DNA of 64,000 nucleotides from Trogon surrucura (lineage: Eukaryota; Chordata; Aves; Trogoniformes; Trogonidae), in contig CM036658.1 of assembly GCA_020746105.1 (NCBI GenBank), forward strand, positions 13,748,689 to 13,812,688. Direction: 5' to 3'. Positions 35,396 through 49,200 of the stretch are shown here, piece by piece. A model generated the notes under the pieces. The model saw only the letters and a program-made list of their open reading frames with translations. It did not search any database and had not been told where the DNA came from. The position numbers and the translations under genes are program-made. How positions within the stretch are numbered: position 1 is the first letter of the stretch; each line of letters opens with the position of its first letter.

Positions 35396-36302
35396 TCAAT
35401 GAAACAAAAAATCAACATCACATTCTATATTCAAGTAGCAATTACCTTTAGATGTTTTAGTAACGGTTTTTCCATTAGATTCTTTCATGGTTATTAAGCC
35501 ATTCTCCTTTACTTCTCAGCTAAATGCTACAAGAAAATGATTTTTGGAAGGGCACAAATAATCAATAAATGTTATCAAGAGACCCGTGCTTGGTCTTCTT
35601 CCATAAGTCATGGAAACTGACAGCAAAACATAGAGCACAGATGAAAAGCTGTCATCTGGATCAGCGGCATCCCACATTTTTGCTGTGTTTACTACATGCA
35701 ATGCAGTGCAACACTTGTCTTTTTAACACCAAGAGTGCCGTTGTATGCTGTGATTCTTGATATCCTCTTTGACGTCTAGATTTTGCCATATAGAGAACAC
35801 TCTGGGCAGACTGTTTTCTCCTATCTGAAATGCAATGGTTGAGTTCAGCATTTACATTTAGAGAAAAGTTGCCTGGCTATATACTGAATGTGGAAATTAT
35901 TTTTCATTAGGAGTTGAACTGATCCCCATCACTCCTTCAGTATTAAACAATTTTTCTTCAGAAAAACTATAGGCCATAGTCAGTCTCATTTTACTCTTAA
36001 TCTAACACAGATCTGTTTTCCTCTGTTGCTATAGGAAACCTAGGTGAACATGATGAAACGACCTGATTTCTACTGTACAAGACAGATGATCTTGGTAATT
36101 GTATCACCCTCAGCATCAAGACTTCAGCCTTAAACTGATCACAGTTAAGCCAACAGGTAATCTGACAGACCTCTGTAAAAAGAGGCAAATTTGTCCCAGT
36201 CCAGGAAGCATAAATTCAGATATGTACATTGTCATCACTGAACAAAACCTAGTGGTTTGGGCACTGTTTTTGTCTAAAATTCTTTTGCAAGAAGTTACAC
36301 TT
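35396..36302. other. Unique AT-rich DNA, putative intron
   Basis: No repeat or supported exon is recognised. Confidence 0.5.
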
Positions 36303-37063
36303 TGTTGCAGTTTGAGCTAAAAAGAACCAGTTCTGTTCAGTGATTCTTGCTTCTTCTAAAAGGCTACACTTTCTGAAGATAGTAGCATGTTTTTGTGGAC
36401 AGTGTGTGCTACTGGCAGTGATAACACCTGATGTTTACAGTCACTGCCTGGGACTGGGATGCAGAAAGGTTCTTGCTCATACTTATTCCCATAGTGACCA
36501 AGGCCACTGCTGGCTCTGTGTGGCACGCTGGGGGTGCTGGGGAGTTAGACAGGTCACAAGGAAGCAAAAGGTTTCACCTCTGGGGAGTAATAGACCAATG
36601 AGTGACCACGGAGAGTATTCCATTCCACGTATGTCGTATTCAGCATAAAACTGAGGGATCATGAGGATTTAGGTCTTCTTCCTCTTTTTCCTCTTCTGCA
36701 ATGGCTGGCGTCCAGAAAGGACTCAGTTGGGTTTTCTACCTTTGATCCCAATCCTGAGTTCCTAAATCCAGGTCGTGTGTCTGATTCCCTGACCCCGCTG
36801 AGCCTGGGGCTTCCTCAGTGCTGCCTGCTCTGCAGCATGAAGGGGATTGCTATCAGTGGGGAAGGGAAGTCAGGTTTGACGTCAGATTTGTATATACGTA
36901 TATGGTTTACTAATTTTATTATTTCCTATTAAAGCTGTTTTAATTTCCTTTTTCTGATCCAAAAGTCTCTCTATATCCCTCCGTTTTCCTTCCTGTCTGG
37001 GGAGGGAGAAGAGGTTAGAGAGTTTTTATCCGCTTTTAGTGGCTGGCCCAGCCCTAACTTGTG
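36303..37063 (+). mobile_element. Solo LTR, probable ERVL family
   Basis: It begins TGTTGCAGTTTGAGCT and shows a CCAAT element (AGACCAATGAGTGACC near 36590), a TATA-like GCATAAAACTGAGG near 36643, and an ATTAAA poly(A) signal in CCTATTAAAGCTG near 36926. It ends with the GTGGCTGGCCCAGCCCTAAC block near 37040. Order and wording match what I recall of avian ERVL LTRs. The 3' terminus appears altered, and no clean target-site duplication is seen, so the right border is uncertain by a few bases. No internal viral sequence adjoins. Confidence 0.75.
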
Positions 37064-38359
37064 ACTTACTTTTAGGGAGAAGAAAGGGCTTATATGAAGA
37101 GGACATCCACCTGAAATATTAATATAAAAGAGTAAAAACAAATTATTATATGAAAACCAGAGTGAATGAACACTTTTTCTTGTAGAGTTATATTTCACAC
37201 TTTCTTTTGTATCTGCTATTATTTAGCTGCTGATTGAAACATTTCTTAAATTGCGGCACTTGTAAGAATGCACTGTCTCCCATGTAGATATGCTGACATC
37301 CAATTCATTTGCTTAGTTTATGGTGCTTCCCCTAGCTTCATACTCCCTTCTCTGTCCAATTACCTGTTTTCACAGGCATTTTAGGAATTTTTCAGAACAA
37401 CTCCCCTTCTTCTCCCCTGCAAAGTTTGTTTATACTGGCCAACAAGCTCAGTAGTTATTAGACCTGCATAAACATAAGCATGTGATCACATGAGACTTGC
37501 TTACTGGGAAACTAGACTATAAATAATAAGGAAAATTTACCTTGGTTAGTAGTTACAGATTTTTTTTTGCCTATTATATGCTTTCGTAACCAGAAAAAAT
37601 ACTTTTGCAAGTGATACGTTTATTGGTTTTATCATGTGCAAAACATTCATTTGGTAGCCTTCAGAGTATCATGGAATTTCTAAAGTCTGTTTTTTAACAG
37701 TACTGCAGATAATGAATTACTTTGGTATTTGTTCCCACAAGCATATACACGTGAGGAAGCATATGCTTGTATAATTTTCTCAGTGACACTTTTCTCAGAC
37801 AAGAAGTTTAAAATAAACAATTTGCCTGGTCAGCAATTCTATTTAAACTATTTAAACTTATTAGAATTATTTAAAAATATATAGTTCTGAAAAATGTCTT
37901 ATATGGTTATATTTTTATCTTGGTTGACCCTTTTATAGAAGAGCTTAACTGGGATGCAGGAAGAGGTATATTTCGTTTTGCTTTTAATTTTATGGGATTG
38001 CATTCAGGGCTTTTCTAAGATTTCTATTTATGACCATGTTTTTTTTAATTTAAAGCAAAAAAAATAAACTACTGACTTCTTTTATGGTTAGTGCAAATTG
38101 CAAATATAAATCAGTGTACACTCATTCGTGGTGCCTACATGCATAAAACAATATGGACTGGGGAAATGGTGGTTATATATGATAGTCTTGATCATGTTTT
38201 TAAAGTAGACAAAATTCTTTACACTAGGAAAAAAAAACACAATTAAATCAAAGTTTGGTGGGAATAATACATATAAGTACATAGCAAGTATATGCAGGAA
38301 GGTCATATTGGTTTTCTTAAGCCAAGGTGCTACAGTCATTGTTGGGCATACAGGGAAAC
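37064..38359. other. Unique AT-rich DNA, putative intron
   Basis: AT-rich with T runs near 37560 and 38040. No exon or transposon is recognised. Confidence 0.5.
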
Positions 38360-39540
38360 TGCTGTGGTTTGACCCTGGCTGACAGCCAGGTACCCACACA
38401 GCCGCTCTCTCACTCCCCCTTCACTGCTAGACAGGAGGAGAAAATATTTCAAAGGGCTCAGGGTTTGAGATAAGGACAGAGAGATCACTCTCATTTACCG
38501 TCCTGGGAAAAACAGACTGGATTTTGGGGAAATTAATTACATATATTAAAAGAACCAATCAGAGAGGAGCAGTGAGAAATAAGAAAGAGCAAACAGATCT
38601 TAACAAACGAACACCTTCCCCCCATCCCTCCCTTATTCCCAGATTTAACATCAATCCCGGTTTCTCCACCTCCTCCCCCCGAGCGGCGCAGGGGGACAGG
38701 GAATGGGGGTTACAGTCAGTTCATCTGACGTTGGTTCCACCACTTCTTCACTCCGGGGGAGGACTCTTCACTCTTCCCCAGGGCCATTGTGGGGTCCCTC
38801 TCACGGGAGACAAGCTTCACGCTCTCTTCTCCGCCTGAGTCATCCCACGAAGGGCAATTCATCACAAACTGCCCAACGGGAGACACCGCAGGAGGGGCAG
38901 CCCACCCCTCGTGAGTCTGAGGCGCAGTCCTTCAGGGGAAACTGCTCCAGCCTGAGTCCCCTGCAGCGTCCCGAAAGTCCCACCGGCCAACCTGCTCCAG
39001 TGTGGGCATTCACTCTTCCACAGGATACAGGTTCTGGCAGTGACTTTCTCTGATGCGGGCTTCCCACGGGCTACAGCCCCCTTCAGGCATCCACCCACAC
39101 GGCGTGGAGTCCTCTACACGGTGGACATCTACACGGTGATCCTCACGGTGGACACCTACACCTCGCCCATGGGCTGCAGGGGGACAACCCGCTTCACCAT
39201 GGTCTTCACCACAGACCCAGGGGACTCTCTGGTCCCGTGCCTGGAGCTCATCCCCCCTCCCTCCTTCTTCACTGACCTTGGTGTCTGCACAGATTCTCAC
39301 TCCTCCATCTCTGTGCCAGCTGTTGTGGCACAGTTCTTTTCCCGTTCTTAAATATGTTTTTTCACAGAGGGTTCCTCTCCTATCACTTTACTGATAGGCT
39401 CAGCCCTGGCCAAAGGCGGGTCCCTCTTTGGAGCCGGCTGACATTGGCTCTGTCAAACTTGGGGAGCTTCTAGTAGCTTCTTGCAGAAGCCACCCTGTAG
39501 CTCCCCCCCCTCCAAAATCCAGCCACTCCAACCCAATACA
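38360..39540 (-). mobile_element. Solo LTR with GAAAC target-site duplication
   Basis: On + the block runs TGCTGTGGTTTGACCC... to ...CCCAATACA and is flanked by GAAAC at 38355-38359 and 39541-39545. The transcriptional signals point to the minus strand: CCAAT (plus ATTGG at 39443-39447) and TATA (plus CTTAAATATG, 39347-39356), with AT-rich poly(A)-type sequence near 38540-38550. The GC-rich middle carries imperfect repeats such as CACGGTGGACA (39117 to 39165). Layout and termini are similar to the three LTRs at 26.6, 42.3 and 52.2 kb, suggesting one related group. Open frames of about 100 codons here are not genes. Confidence 0.88.
39345..39450 (-). promoter_or_regulatory. LTR promoter: CCAAT and TATA boxes
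   Basis: Minus-strand GAGCCAATG (plus CATTGGCTC, 39442-39450) lies upstream of CATATTTAAG (plus 39347-39356). Both are within 200 bp of the LTR 5' end. Confidence 0.6.
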
Positions 39541-42251
39541 GAAACAGTGCAGTGACAACTACCGAGACTCTGCCCTTATTGAAGTGGAAACAGTGAAGGC
39601 TCTAGTTATTGGGTAGTGATATGTGAAGTTGTGGGGTTGTTCTGTTTTGTGTATTTCTTGACCACATTGACAATTTTAAACTTCCGTCATTTCAGACTGT
39701 TGGAATGCTGGTCTGAAGTGCTAAAGAAGGAAAAGGCAAAGACGAGATGAAACCTTAGATTTGTCTTACCAGTCTTAACGGTTAAAATAGTAGTAAATCT
39801 GCACCAATAGATAAAATTTGCATGGTTTAAGATAGATTTTCTTCTCAATCTTTCTCTCAGAATGAACAAGTAGCTGGTCTTTTTTTTATGCAAATTTGCA
39901 TGTAAAGCAAATGAGTGACTTACAAAGTGGGTCTGGCTTGTACGATGTTTCCATCACACCTTTTTAGGCTGCAAGACAGGATGTATCTCCACAATAAGAA
40001 AACAGGATTCAACCACCTCAGTGGCCCTGTCATCTGCCCACAACACAAGATAGAGCTGTGGCCACTGAGGAGATAGTTGCTACTAGTTTCTCTGCATGGA
40101 TAAAAGACTGCTTGCCTGAGAGAACACATTTCTAGTTCCCCAGATTCCGCTGAGCAGTCTGGGCCAGGCAGGCATACTGCCTTCTCGTTCTAGACTACAG
40201 CAGCACAACAGCTTTCTCTTCGAGGGCAGCAGCAGCGGAGGCCATGACGTGCTGGAAATGAAGCACATGTTCAGCAACTGTCTGAACCTTGCAAGAAATT
40301 ACAGTGAATATGAAGAATTTAAGAGCACCTGTGATAGCTGCCTATTCCAAACGATTTTTTAGAGGATCATGTCTTTCACTGAATTTAGATAGTTCCTAAG
40401 AAGTGTGGTGTCCTCTTCATTCTAGTTAAAATTTTCCTACATGTTGAATTTAAGAGTTATGTGGACATAAAACTCTCTGATAATCAGTTTGATTCTGGGT
40501 AATAAATAGCAGTTACAGTACTCTTCAGCAGGATTTTCCTTAAGGAATACTTGGGCTATTAACTGAAGTGATTATTTCAGGTAACCCATACACATCACAT
40601 ATATTCCATTATGCCTCAACAGCTGTAACAGAAAAGTGTTTGTCATATATACTGCTTATGAATACCAGCAATGAATATCTGTTTTGTAGAAATGTTTTTT
40701 CTTTTTCTTTTCTGCAAAATCCATATATAGAACCTACCAGTACTTAATAGCCCACTTCCATAAATGACACAGGGGACTTTTTAGTAAATTTAGGTGAGAT
40801 ATTTACCTCAAATTGGCTATTTTCTTCTTCTGCATTTTGTAAGAACAGTAAATTCCCACTGACTTTAAATTTTTATTGAACTTCAGTTATGTTTGCTTAA
40901 TTCAGCTCCCTGTTGTTGAAAAGGCACATGTTACTCTGATGTCGACCTGATGTTACACTTAGTTATGTACTCTGTGCCTAAGAAATGCTAAATGTTGTTT
41001 TCGATGCTCTTCCTTGCTCATTTTTATCTTGTGCTTGTTTGCTAATTAACTGAAATCTACTGTAGATAAATAATCTCCAGAGAAAAGGTGTTTTTCTTGT
41101 AAATGAGCCAATTGCTTCCAAGTCTTCATGATGGAGTTTGTGACAAAAAAAGAAGTTTAGTGATAAAAGACATCATATTCCCTGTCTCTTATAATTCCAC
41201 ATTTTTTTCCCTAGGATACTCTCTAGCATTACGTAATCTTGCAGAAGTCAACTTTTATTCATTTTGATAATGACCAACATCTTAACATTGCCTTTGGATA
41301 GGCATATTTTCTTATCAGCGACAACAATAGCCAGGTGCTGAAGAGCTCTACACATTTAAAGAGATATTTAGTATGGATGTTAGCTACCAAAATGTACTTT
41401 GAACTGTTAAAGTAGTAATGAAACTGTATTGTTCATTTCATTATTTTAATGAATTTTTTTTCATCTAGAATAATGTGAATAATGATGTAACAACTTGAGA
41501 CCTAAACAGAGAGAAAAACTAAGACCACACAAACTTTTAGTTACATCAGGCAATGATGTCTCTTGTGATCTTACAGTTAAGAGACTATCTTACATTTCCA
41601 GGTAATGTATTCTCTCTGGCACAGTGGCAGGTGTTATTTGCTGTATAAATGTAAAACACAATTTCTTAGACAAGTGAAATCTTTTTTCCTCTGGTAACGT
41701 TTCATGTAGCCTTAGAGTTACTTATTTTCTGTACCTGTACTAATTAACAAAGGGGTTTGCCTACTATGAAAGTGATGGCAGTCACTTCTGAAATGTCCAT
41801 GAATGTTCACAGAGTTACATTAATGTCCCATGGATAATCAGTTCACTCTGTACCTCTTGAAGTGCTATAAAATGAGTCTATATAAATTACTAGGTTCCCA
41901 GATGTCTCTACCACATTCCTCTTTTTCAAGGCTGACAGCCATTTCTTTTGCCTAACTATCCTGTCTGTGCACAGTAATAACATATATTGCAGGTGTCACA
42001 TTTATTTTTTTTAATGAAGTTTCTATAAATTTAGCTCACTGTAACTCCACTTGATACTGGTTTTGAATTACATACATCATTAGCTGTACCATGTCATTGC
42101 AATGATACATTGCTCTTTGGATTATATTTTGGTTAGATAAACTCTGGATGGTTTTAACCCATTCTTCTGTAACAAATGCAAAGTCAGGAGCTTGTCTTTG
42201 GGTTTTTAAGTTACTAAGCATTTCCTATTCTTGTTTTTGTTTATTCATCAG
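39541..42251. other. Unique DNA, putative intron
   Basis: Mostly AT-rich. A sub-block at about 39920-40280 is GC-richer, with a perfect inverted repeat at 40016-40070. Its minus frames are short and unsupported. No known repeat is recognised. Confidence 0.45.
40016..40070. repeat. Perfect 11-bp inverted repeat, 33-nt loop
   Basis: CCTCAGTGGCC at 40016-40026 and GGCCACTGAGG at 40060-40070. The pairing does not extend into the loop, so a microRNA-type hairpin is unlikely. Confidence 0.85.
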
Positions 42252-43252
42252 TGTCATGTGTTTGAGTCTGATGTGTTTTTTTGTAAAAACAAGGGTAGAC
42301 TCGTGCAAAACTCCTACAGCCACCACCACCCCCAAGTAGGAGTTAGACCTGCCTCTGACCAGGGCCAGGCCAATCAGTGCCTCTGCTGTTGAGGTATTTA
42401 ATAGGAGACGCCATTGTTCTTTTTGGTTCTCTTTTGGTTTCATCTTGTTTTGAGCTGTTCCATCTTTAATGTTGGGGAGTTTTCCTGTTGGAGGAGAGGG
42501 AAGTGAGAGGAGAACAAAGCAACATCACCCTGAGAAGAAAGATGGGGAGAAGAGTCTCAGAGGAGAAGGAGAAGGAGAGGGAGAAGGCAGTTGGAGCAGG
42601 ACTTTTCCCTGAAACCCACGGTGGCTGAGTTGGCAGGAAGATGATTGCCTGCCAGATATAGGACTGACAGCAGTGAGGATGTCCAGGGTGCGGTAGTATG
42701 TGCAGAGCCCTGTGTGAGAGGGGAGAAAGACCAAACATTAGGGTGGATGTACCTGAAGAGGTCTGTGACCCTGATGAACTCACAAGGAGAAAGAGGATTG
42801 CCTCCTGTGAAGTGGACACCATGTGGCATGAAGAAGAGACTGTGAGGAGCCCTCTTTCTCGAGGAAGAGCTGTCATGGACAATGAGTAGTGGCCAGATGG
42901 ACTGTCCCCCCACTCCCTGACCCTCTTGAACTGATGGAGCAGGAGGAGGTAGCCAGGGAAATGGGAGGGGGGGTGGGGGGGGCTAAGTGTATTTAAGATC
43001 AGGTATTCCTCTCACTACTTTACTTCATAAATGCTGATGGTGGACTAAATCTATGCTTTTCTCCTGAAGTCACTGCACTTCTTTACCTGTCATCTTAAAT
43101 GATAGATTATTACCCTCTCTGTCCTTAATCTCAAACCCTTGAACCTTTTTAGTTGAATTGTCTTCCTCCGCATCACTGTTGAAAGGGGAGTAGGGGGAGG
43201 AGTGAGCTGGACACTGCGTGGTTCTTTGTCACAATTGGCTTGAACCACAACA
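42252..43252 (+). mobile_element. Solo LTR with ATCAG target-site duplication (copy 2)
   Basis: It starts TGTCATGTGTTTGAGTCT and ends TTGAACCACAACA, with ATCAG at 42247-42251 and 43253-43257. It matches the LTR at 26590 over about 740 bp and the minus-strand LTR at 52161-53359 to its end. It has a CCAAT box near 42369 and a TATA-like GTATTTAATAGG near 42394. A second GTATTTAAGATC lies near 42990, with TATA-poor AT-rich sequence after it. A G-rich run lies near 42966-42980. No internal viral region is seen. Confidence 0.87.
42367..42403 (+). promoter_or_regulatory. LTR promoter: CCAAT and TATA boxes
   Basis: GGCCAATCAGTG near 42368-42379 and GTATTTAATA near 42394-42403, at the same offset from the LTR start as in the copy at 26590. 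Confidence 0.6.
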
Positions 43253-46200
43253 ATCAGTGTCATTCTACTGTCAAGTGACTCAGCTGCACAAAAGAGAAAT
43301 AATTCAACATCTTCTTTTTCATTTTTAAAAGTAGTACAATACTAGTATGAAGAGTCAATGGTCATAAATACTACAACCTATTTGTAAAAAACATGTTATA
43401 TTGACGTGTCATGTTTCAGGTGCCAAAGCTAAGCTAAAGGAAAATTTGAAATACCGTCATTTCAGAACTCAGCATCAACAATCTATCCTGCAACATTTCT
43501 GGAGAAGAAAATCCTTAGACCTGTCGCAGTGAGAATCTTTGTATTCTGAGATCTAATCTGCAGTGAGATTAAAAGTGATAAATAACCCCAGGCAGGATAT
43601 TTTAGATTAAATTTTATGATGATTTCAATCTTCTTCCCTCCCCCCATCATACTATCTTTTTTAAAGAGAAAGCTGCTGTGTGAATTTTAAAAACATATGT
43701 TTTGAGGCAAATTAATTAATGTCTAAGGATTGTATTTCTGATTTTGTCATTAATCAGGTTCCTGGATTTACAGATTTTTTATTTTCATGTTTCTCAGTCC
43801 TTCTTTTTGCTTTCCAGAATTATACTTAGATACAAGCAGAAGGTGGAACAATTAATTATTTTTCTCAACAAACTTTATATATATTCCAGAAGGAACTTAA
43901 TTTTCAAATTGAAAACTTTTGGGACCCTTTTTTTCTTTTTTTTCCAAGTACTTTAAATACATAATCTACCTCACTCTAATGAAAACATTATTTTCCTTGA
44001 CAGAGAGTCCTCAATCTAACTGGTGGAGTCAGGTACCAACATATTTAATGAATTCACCAATTAATTAACTAAATACGCTACAGATATATTAAAAATAATA
44101 AAATACAGCTATATTTATCTGTAGTCATGTTTTTTCTTTAATGTGTGGTAGAATTTGAACTGACAGACATACAATTCTTCTCATCCTCCATTTCCTCTCA
44201 TGTTAATGTACTTAGGAATTGTAAGCACTTTTTCAGTGTATCCTATTAATGTTGACAATTCCAACGCAGTGTACTGTCATTAATGACAGCACAAAAATGA
44301 ATTCTGGATGTCTTAACTTTTCTGATTTACAAATAGTTCTTCCCCCTAAACTGGGCAATGTAGCCAAATCAATTGCACTTCCAGAATGTGACAAGGTATT
44401 ATACAGGAAGCATTCTTTCAAAATTATTAAGCAAAGTAAATGCTGACATTTAAAAAAAGAGTCAATTATTTAACCTAAGATAATTTATGCATATAAAGAT
44501 CTGCGCTAACTGCAAAGGAACAATGAGGCCTGAGGGTGTATGTTTTTCTACCCATCCCCTGTCTTTCTTCAAACATATTCAGGTCACAAAGTACAGTTAA
44601 TTAACTGATGTATTTTCTTTGCTGGAAGCACTACTGAATATTCTATTCATTTTAATTGTTTCCATGTCCATAGCTTGAAGGAAAAAATAATAATTACGTA
44701 CTGTATAGCAGTCCAAATGCATTGCAATTATCTACCTTATTATCCCATTGGCCCATCTTGCATTGGAGCAAGCGGACGACAAATCTGACAGCATACAACA
44801 TTACTTGCCATGTATTATTTTAAGTTGATTATGTGCTTCTTTAGTGTGCATCACGGTCTGTTTGTATTGCATTAATGTTATCTCTTTCATATATAGCAAA
44901 TAAAATATTTTATGTTCATAGAGCAAGATGGACACAGTATCAGACTGTGATTCGCTTGCTGATTGGCAAGTTAAAATGTTCCTTTCTTGCCAGATTTCTA
45001 TGTTTCTATCTGCAAGGGCAGACTGGTGTCATGAAAACACCATCTGGGTGTAGGAACATTACCGAAGGGAGGAAGCTGGATACACAAAGAAAGACAGGAG
45101 ATATTGTACAATAGAGCAGAACCCAAAGAACTTAACAGAGTGGATTTTGAAGAAGATACTTCAGGAAAACTGGCATAAAGCATAAAAATGATGGCGAAAC
45201 TCTGTTTTAAGTCTAATGGTGAAAAGGCATGGTGGAATTTTTTTCACTGGACTTTCTAACGGATTTTTCTGTAAGCTTGGCTCTGTAATCTAGTTGAACA
45301 GGGCATTTGAGCATGTGCTTGAATTCTAAACTTACATTATTTAGCTACTGAATTAACAGTTCAAGCAAATCCGAAAGAAATTACAAAAATGTGTATAATG
45401 ATAATATAAATAATTTCTGAAAGAAAAGCAAAGCATGAGAAGGATCATTAGGCAAAAAACATTTTAATGAGTCTGACTATACTACTTGCACTCACGTCTG
45501 ATGTGAATGAGGAATCTATACAAAAGAATTCTAACTAATGTACTACATACACAGATCCTACCATTTTAATTTACTGAGCTCCATATATTGCTAAATCAAC
45601 ACACAAAAAAAGTAAGTCTAAGAAATGTTATTTGACTAAGGAAAATAATAGACCTAATGTTGGTGGCCATTATGAAAAGAGTCTACTCTTGTGTGTTTGA
45701 GCAGTTGTCATGCATGATTGACCATCTAGCAGATAGGCCATGGACTGATCAGGCAATGAGCTTCAATTATTCTTGTCCCACGAATATTTCTGGTGCTCCA
45801 GGTTGATGTCCAAGACTATTGGTATAAAATGTGAGCAATGAACATTTTCCTTTGCACTGTAAATCCTTAGTCTCTCCTTTCCCTACCCTCCCTCCCTCTT
45901 TGACGTTTCACAAGAAAGCTGCCTAATGTAGCATAGCATAAAATAGACTTTAGTGATGTCAGCTTGGTTGGAAATACTATTTTAATTATATTCTTCTTGC
46001 TGACATTTACGATTAAAAGCAATGGGTATCTTCTGGGAATAATCAGTTTGACAGATTGCGATTTCAGGAAAGTATTAACACAGTTGAAAATGAATAGGTA
46101 AAATATAAATCTCAACAAGTAGAATGATAACTTCTACTTCCAGAGCTCTGATTGTTATGATGTAAATACACTTAAAGTCCTCTATTAACAAGAAAGTATT

Positions 46201-49200
46201 TGTTTTGAAAAGCATCTTTTATGCACACAGCTGTGGATTTCATTATGTGTTGTTTATCTGGGTTTATTGTAAATCCCCAGGAAAGTGACAGCACTTCAGG
46301 ATAAGGTAATCAATTGCACTTAATATCCTAGAAACTGTTGTGTCGAATCAGAGTAGTACAGAGGCCCTAGAAGCCGGAATGGGCAGGGCATACGGAGCTA
46401 ATGTGAGGAAAAGTGTGGCTTCTTCTCTGGAACTCCTGAAGGGACTCTTACTAGTGTCTCACAGAGGGGACAAAGTAGAGACTCAGTATTCACTTACCTT
46501 TCTTGTAAATAAAATAATATTCCAGTTTTATCAGAAGTACAACAGGACCTCCATCTCTACATTGAGACAAATAAATGTCCTGTCTGACTCAGGATTTTAT
46601 TTTAACCACAGACAACAACAGATATTTAAGGAGGGGTATTTGAAACTCACCACTTCTTAGTCTCCTTCGTATTTCTGTATAAATTCCTATGCAAAACAAT
46701 TAAACTCTTTGCTATCTTGAAAACATATTTCCCGTTACTGCACTCAACACACTGTATTATGATTTTCCATGATAGATAGCAAAATAGGCAGAATCCTGCA
46801 ACAAGATAGCAACGTGTGAGGTTCCTGAAAGAAAAAAATAAATGCCTGGTTGCAATTGAAAGGGAAGGATGCTGCTGTTGAGAAGCAGGAGATGTTTTCA
46901 TAGAGTTTGTTTAGACAAGAAAACCTTAAAACTTCTGGAACACAAGGTGAAACTTGAGGATAGGGACCGTTTTGGGAAGATACCATAGACAGCAAAAGAT
47001 ATTTATAATGGGTTATTTTGTTCCCGATTCATATAGTTTTGTGGTTTAATGAAATGCATTCATAGAAATTTCAAGCATTTTGGTACTCTTTATAGAACTC
47101 TCTTCAAAGAAGTGGGACTATTTCACCGAAGGGCTCTGCCTCCTCTGTAATCCCTTGGTACAATCTTCACCCACAATGCATTCCATTAGGAAAAGTGTAA
47201 TTTTTAATTTAGCTACTAAGTGAAAACAGCATCTGTTACAAAACAGCCAGTTACAAAACTGAATTTCCCAAAAGACAAAAATCCTACAGCTAAAAGCCCC
47301 AGCTTCCAGCTGTCTCTCAAAGACAAAACAGCAGAACACAAAATTAGATTTCAAGGTAGGGAAGCTTCTTGTGTCTCAAAGACACGCATTCTATAAATTA
47401 ACTTGCCAACAAAAAAAATACTTTTCAAATTATTTATCAAATCTCAGTTCCACAGATTGATTAGATTTGTTATTGACACTTAGATAGTTAAGGCAATAAT
47501 ATACATAACTTTAAATTCTTCGAGTAAATGAATTTACTTGATAGTTAGGATCCTGTACAAATGTATCTCGTGACGCTCTGGTTCAATATCTTGTTCACTA
47601 TCCATCTAGCATATTTTCTTCTGAAGACAAGTGGAAATTCTCTGGCCAGATGAATGATGATTCTTGTCAAGCTTTTGCCTTAGTCTGTAGACTCACTGGA
47701 AGAAGTATAGAAATAATTTATTGTGCAGGAGCTGAAGTCCTCATTCCCTTCTAAGACTGTGCTAACCAGGAAGATCAGAGCTGTACTCTGCACACCCTCC
47801 CTGTAAATCTCTTGTTTCCTGTACAGTGATACAGTTTCAACACAGAGGGTGGATGCTAAGAGGAGAAAGCTCCCATTTGGCCTCCCTTACAGTCTGGCAT
47901 TTCTCTTTGTGGTGAAAGATATGGGCTTGATTTTCCTCACGCATGGAATGGTACTAAAACCAAGACTTCCACCTTTGGCTCAGTCTTTTAGCTACTGTAT
48001 ATGTACTGTTTATTCTTCATCTCTGCTTTAAAATAAAACAACTACCACTATATCTAACAAACTATTAATTAACAGCAAAAAACTGATCCAGAAGAGGGCT
48101 GTTCCGTGTACTTGGAGAGCACTGGCCAAGAAGTGTCTAGTTCTGGCTTGGAGCTTCACTGGAGCTGTGAGCTAATCTCATCTGTAATGGGTGTCTTGAG
48201 AAACACAAAAATAGAAGCACTCAATTTTTAAGTGAAACATGGTTATGTATTATACATATCGAATGTCATATTAAATGCTTGCTTGTGCATTAAATGTTGA
48301 CCCCTCCAATGTAATATAAATAAGTGCATGGATCAGTTGGGGGGTGATTTCCATATAGATGCAAGTACTTCAGTTTTGCCTAAGGCCAAATTTAAGTACT
48401 TCAGTTACTTAACAGGTTGTACCCTAAAGCTCTATGAACAAATCTCTTTTTTTGACCTAAATTCAGAAAGCTCTACTGGTAACAACGCTTCATTTTCAAG
48501 CAAAAACAAATCTCTGAATTGTGTATTGGTTTTGATATTGGGCTTTTTTTTAGAGCATGGATTAGTCTTTCTGAGGTACAAAGACTGTGTAATTCAAACG
48601 AACACTTTATATTATCTCCATAGGTGTCTGTGATAAAGTTTTGCCCCTATTATCCCACAAATATTCCTTCTATTTTTTCTGAAAATACTCACAGAAAAGA
48701 CAATTTTATTTGACACCTGATTTACTGTTCAGTCAGAAAAATGATGATAGAGAATTAATAGGGCACAAATATGAGGTAATATTTTAAACAGTGTTTTCTG
48801 AACTGTTTTCATAATACTGAATTTCAAACTGAGCCATACCTGATTAGTCAGAAAATAAGAAAATTTTACATATTGGCTTTTAAGAGTGTGTTTCATTTTT
48901 ATTAAATAGAGTTGGTTTATTGCTATTTTGAAACTACTTCTGCCAAATCCTCAGGGTAGCATGACCTGCATAACATTCATATGTTCTGTCGCATTTCCAA
49001 AATCCACAGCTAACACTACAAAACGTGGCTATTGCCGTCTTTTCTATTTTTTTTTAATCTTTTGCAAGGCACTACATTGTAAGATTTTGTACAGATTCAA
49101 GCCCAGACTCTAATATTTCCTTCTATCAGGTATCTGACTGTGATACTTAAGAAGGAAGGAGTGAGAATTTGATGAACTGCTACACCTTATTAAATAGCCT

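Noticed and set aside
36303-37063. Alternative reading as a host gene exon with its own poly(A) site
   Set aside because: The termini, CCAAT/TATA order and ATTAAA signal fit an ERVL-type LTR better.
38524-39351. Several frames of about 100 codons in GC-rich sequence
   Set aside because: The whole block is an LTR with a GAAAC duplication. The open frames reflect high GC content.
40016-40070. Possible microRNA hairpin
   Set aside because: Only 11 paired bases and a 33-nt unpaired loop; too little stem for a precursor.
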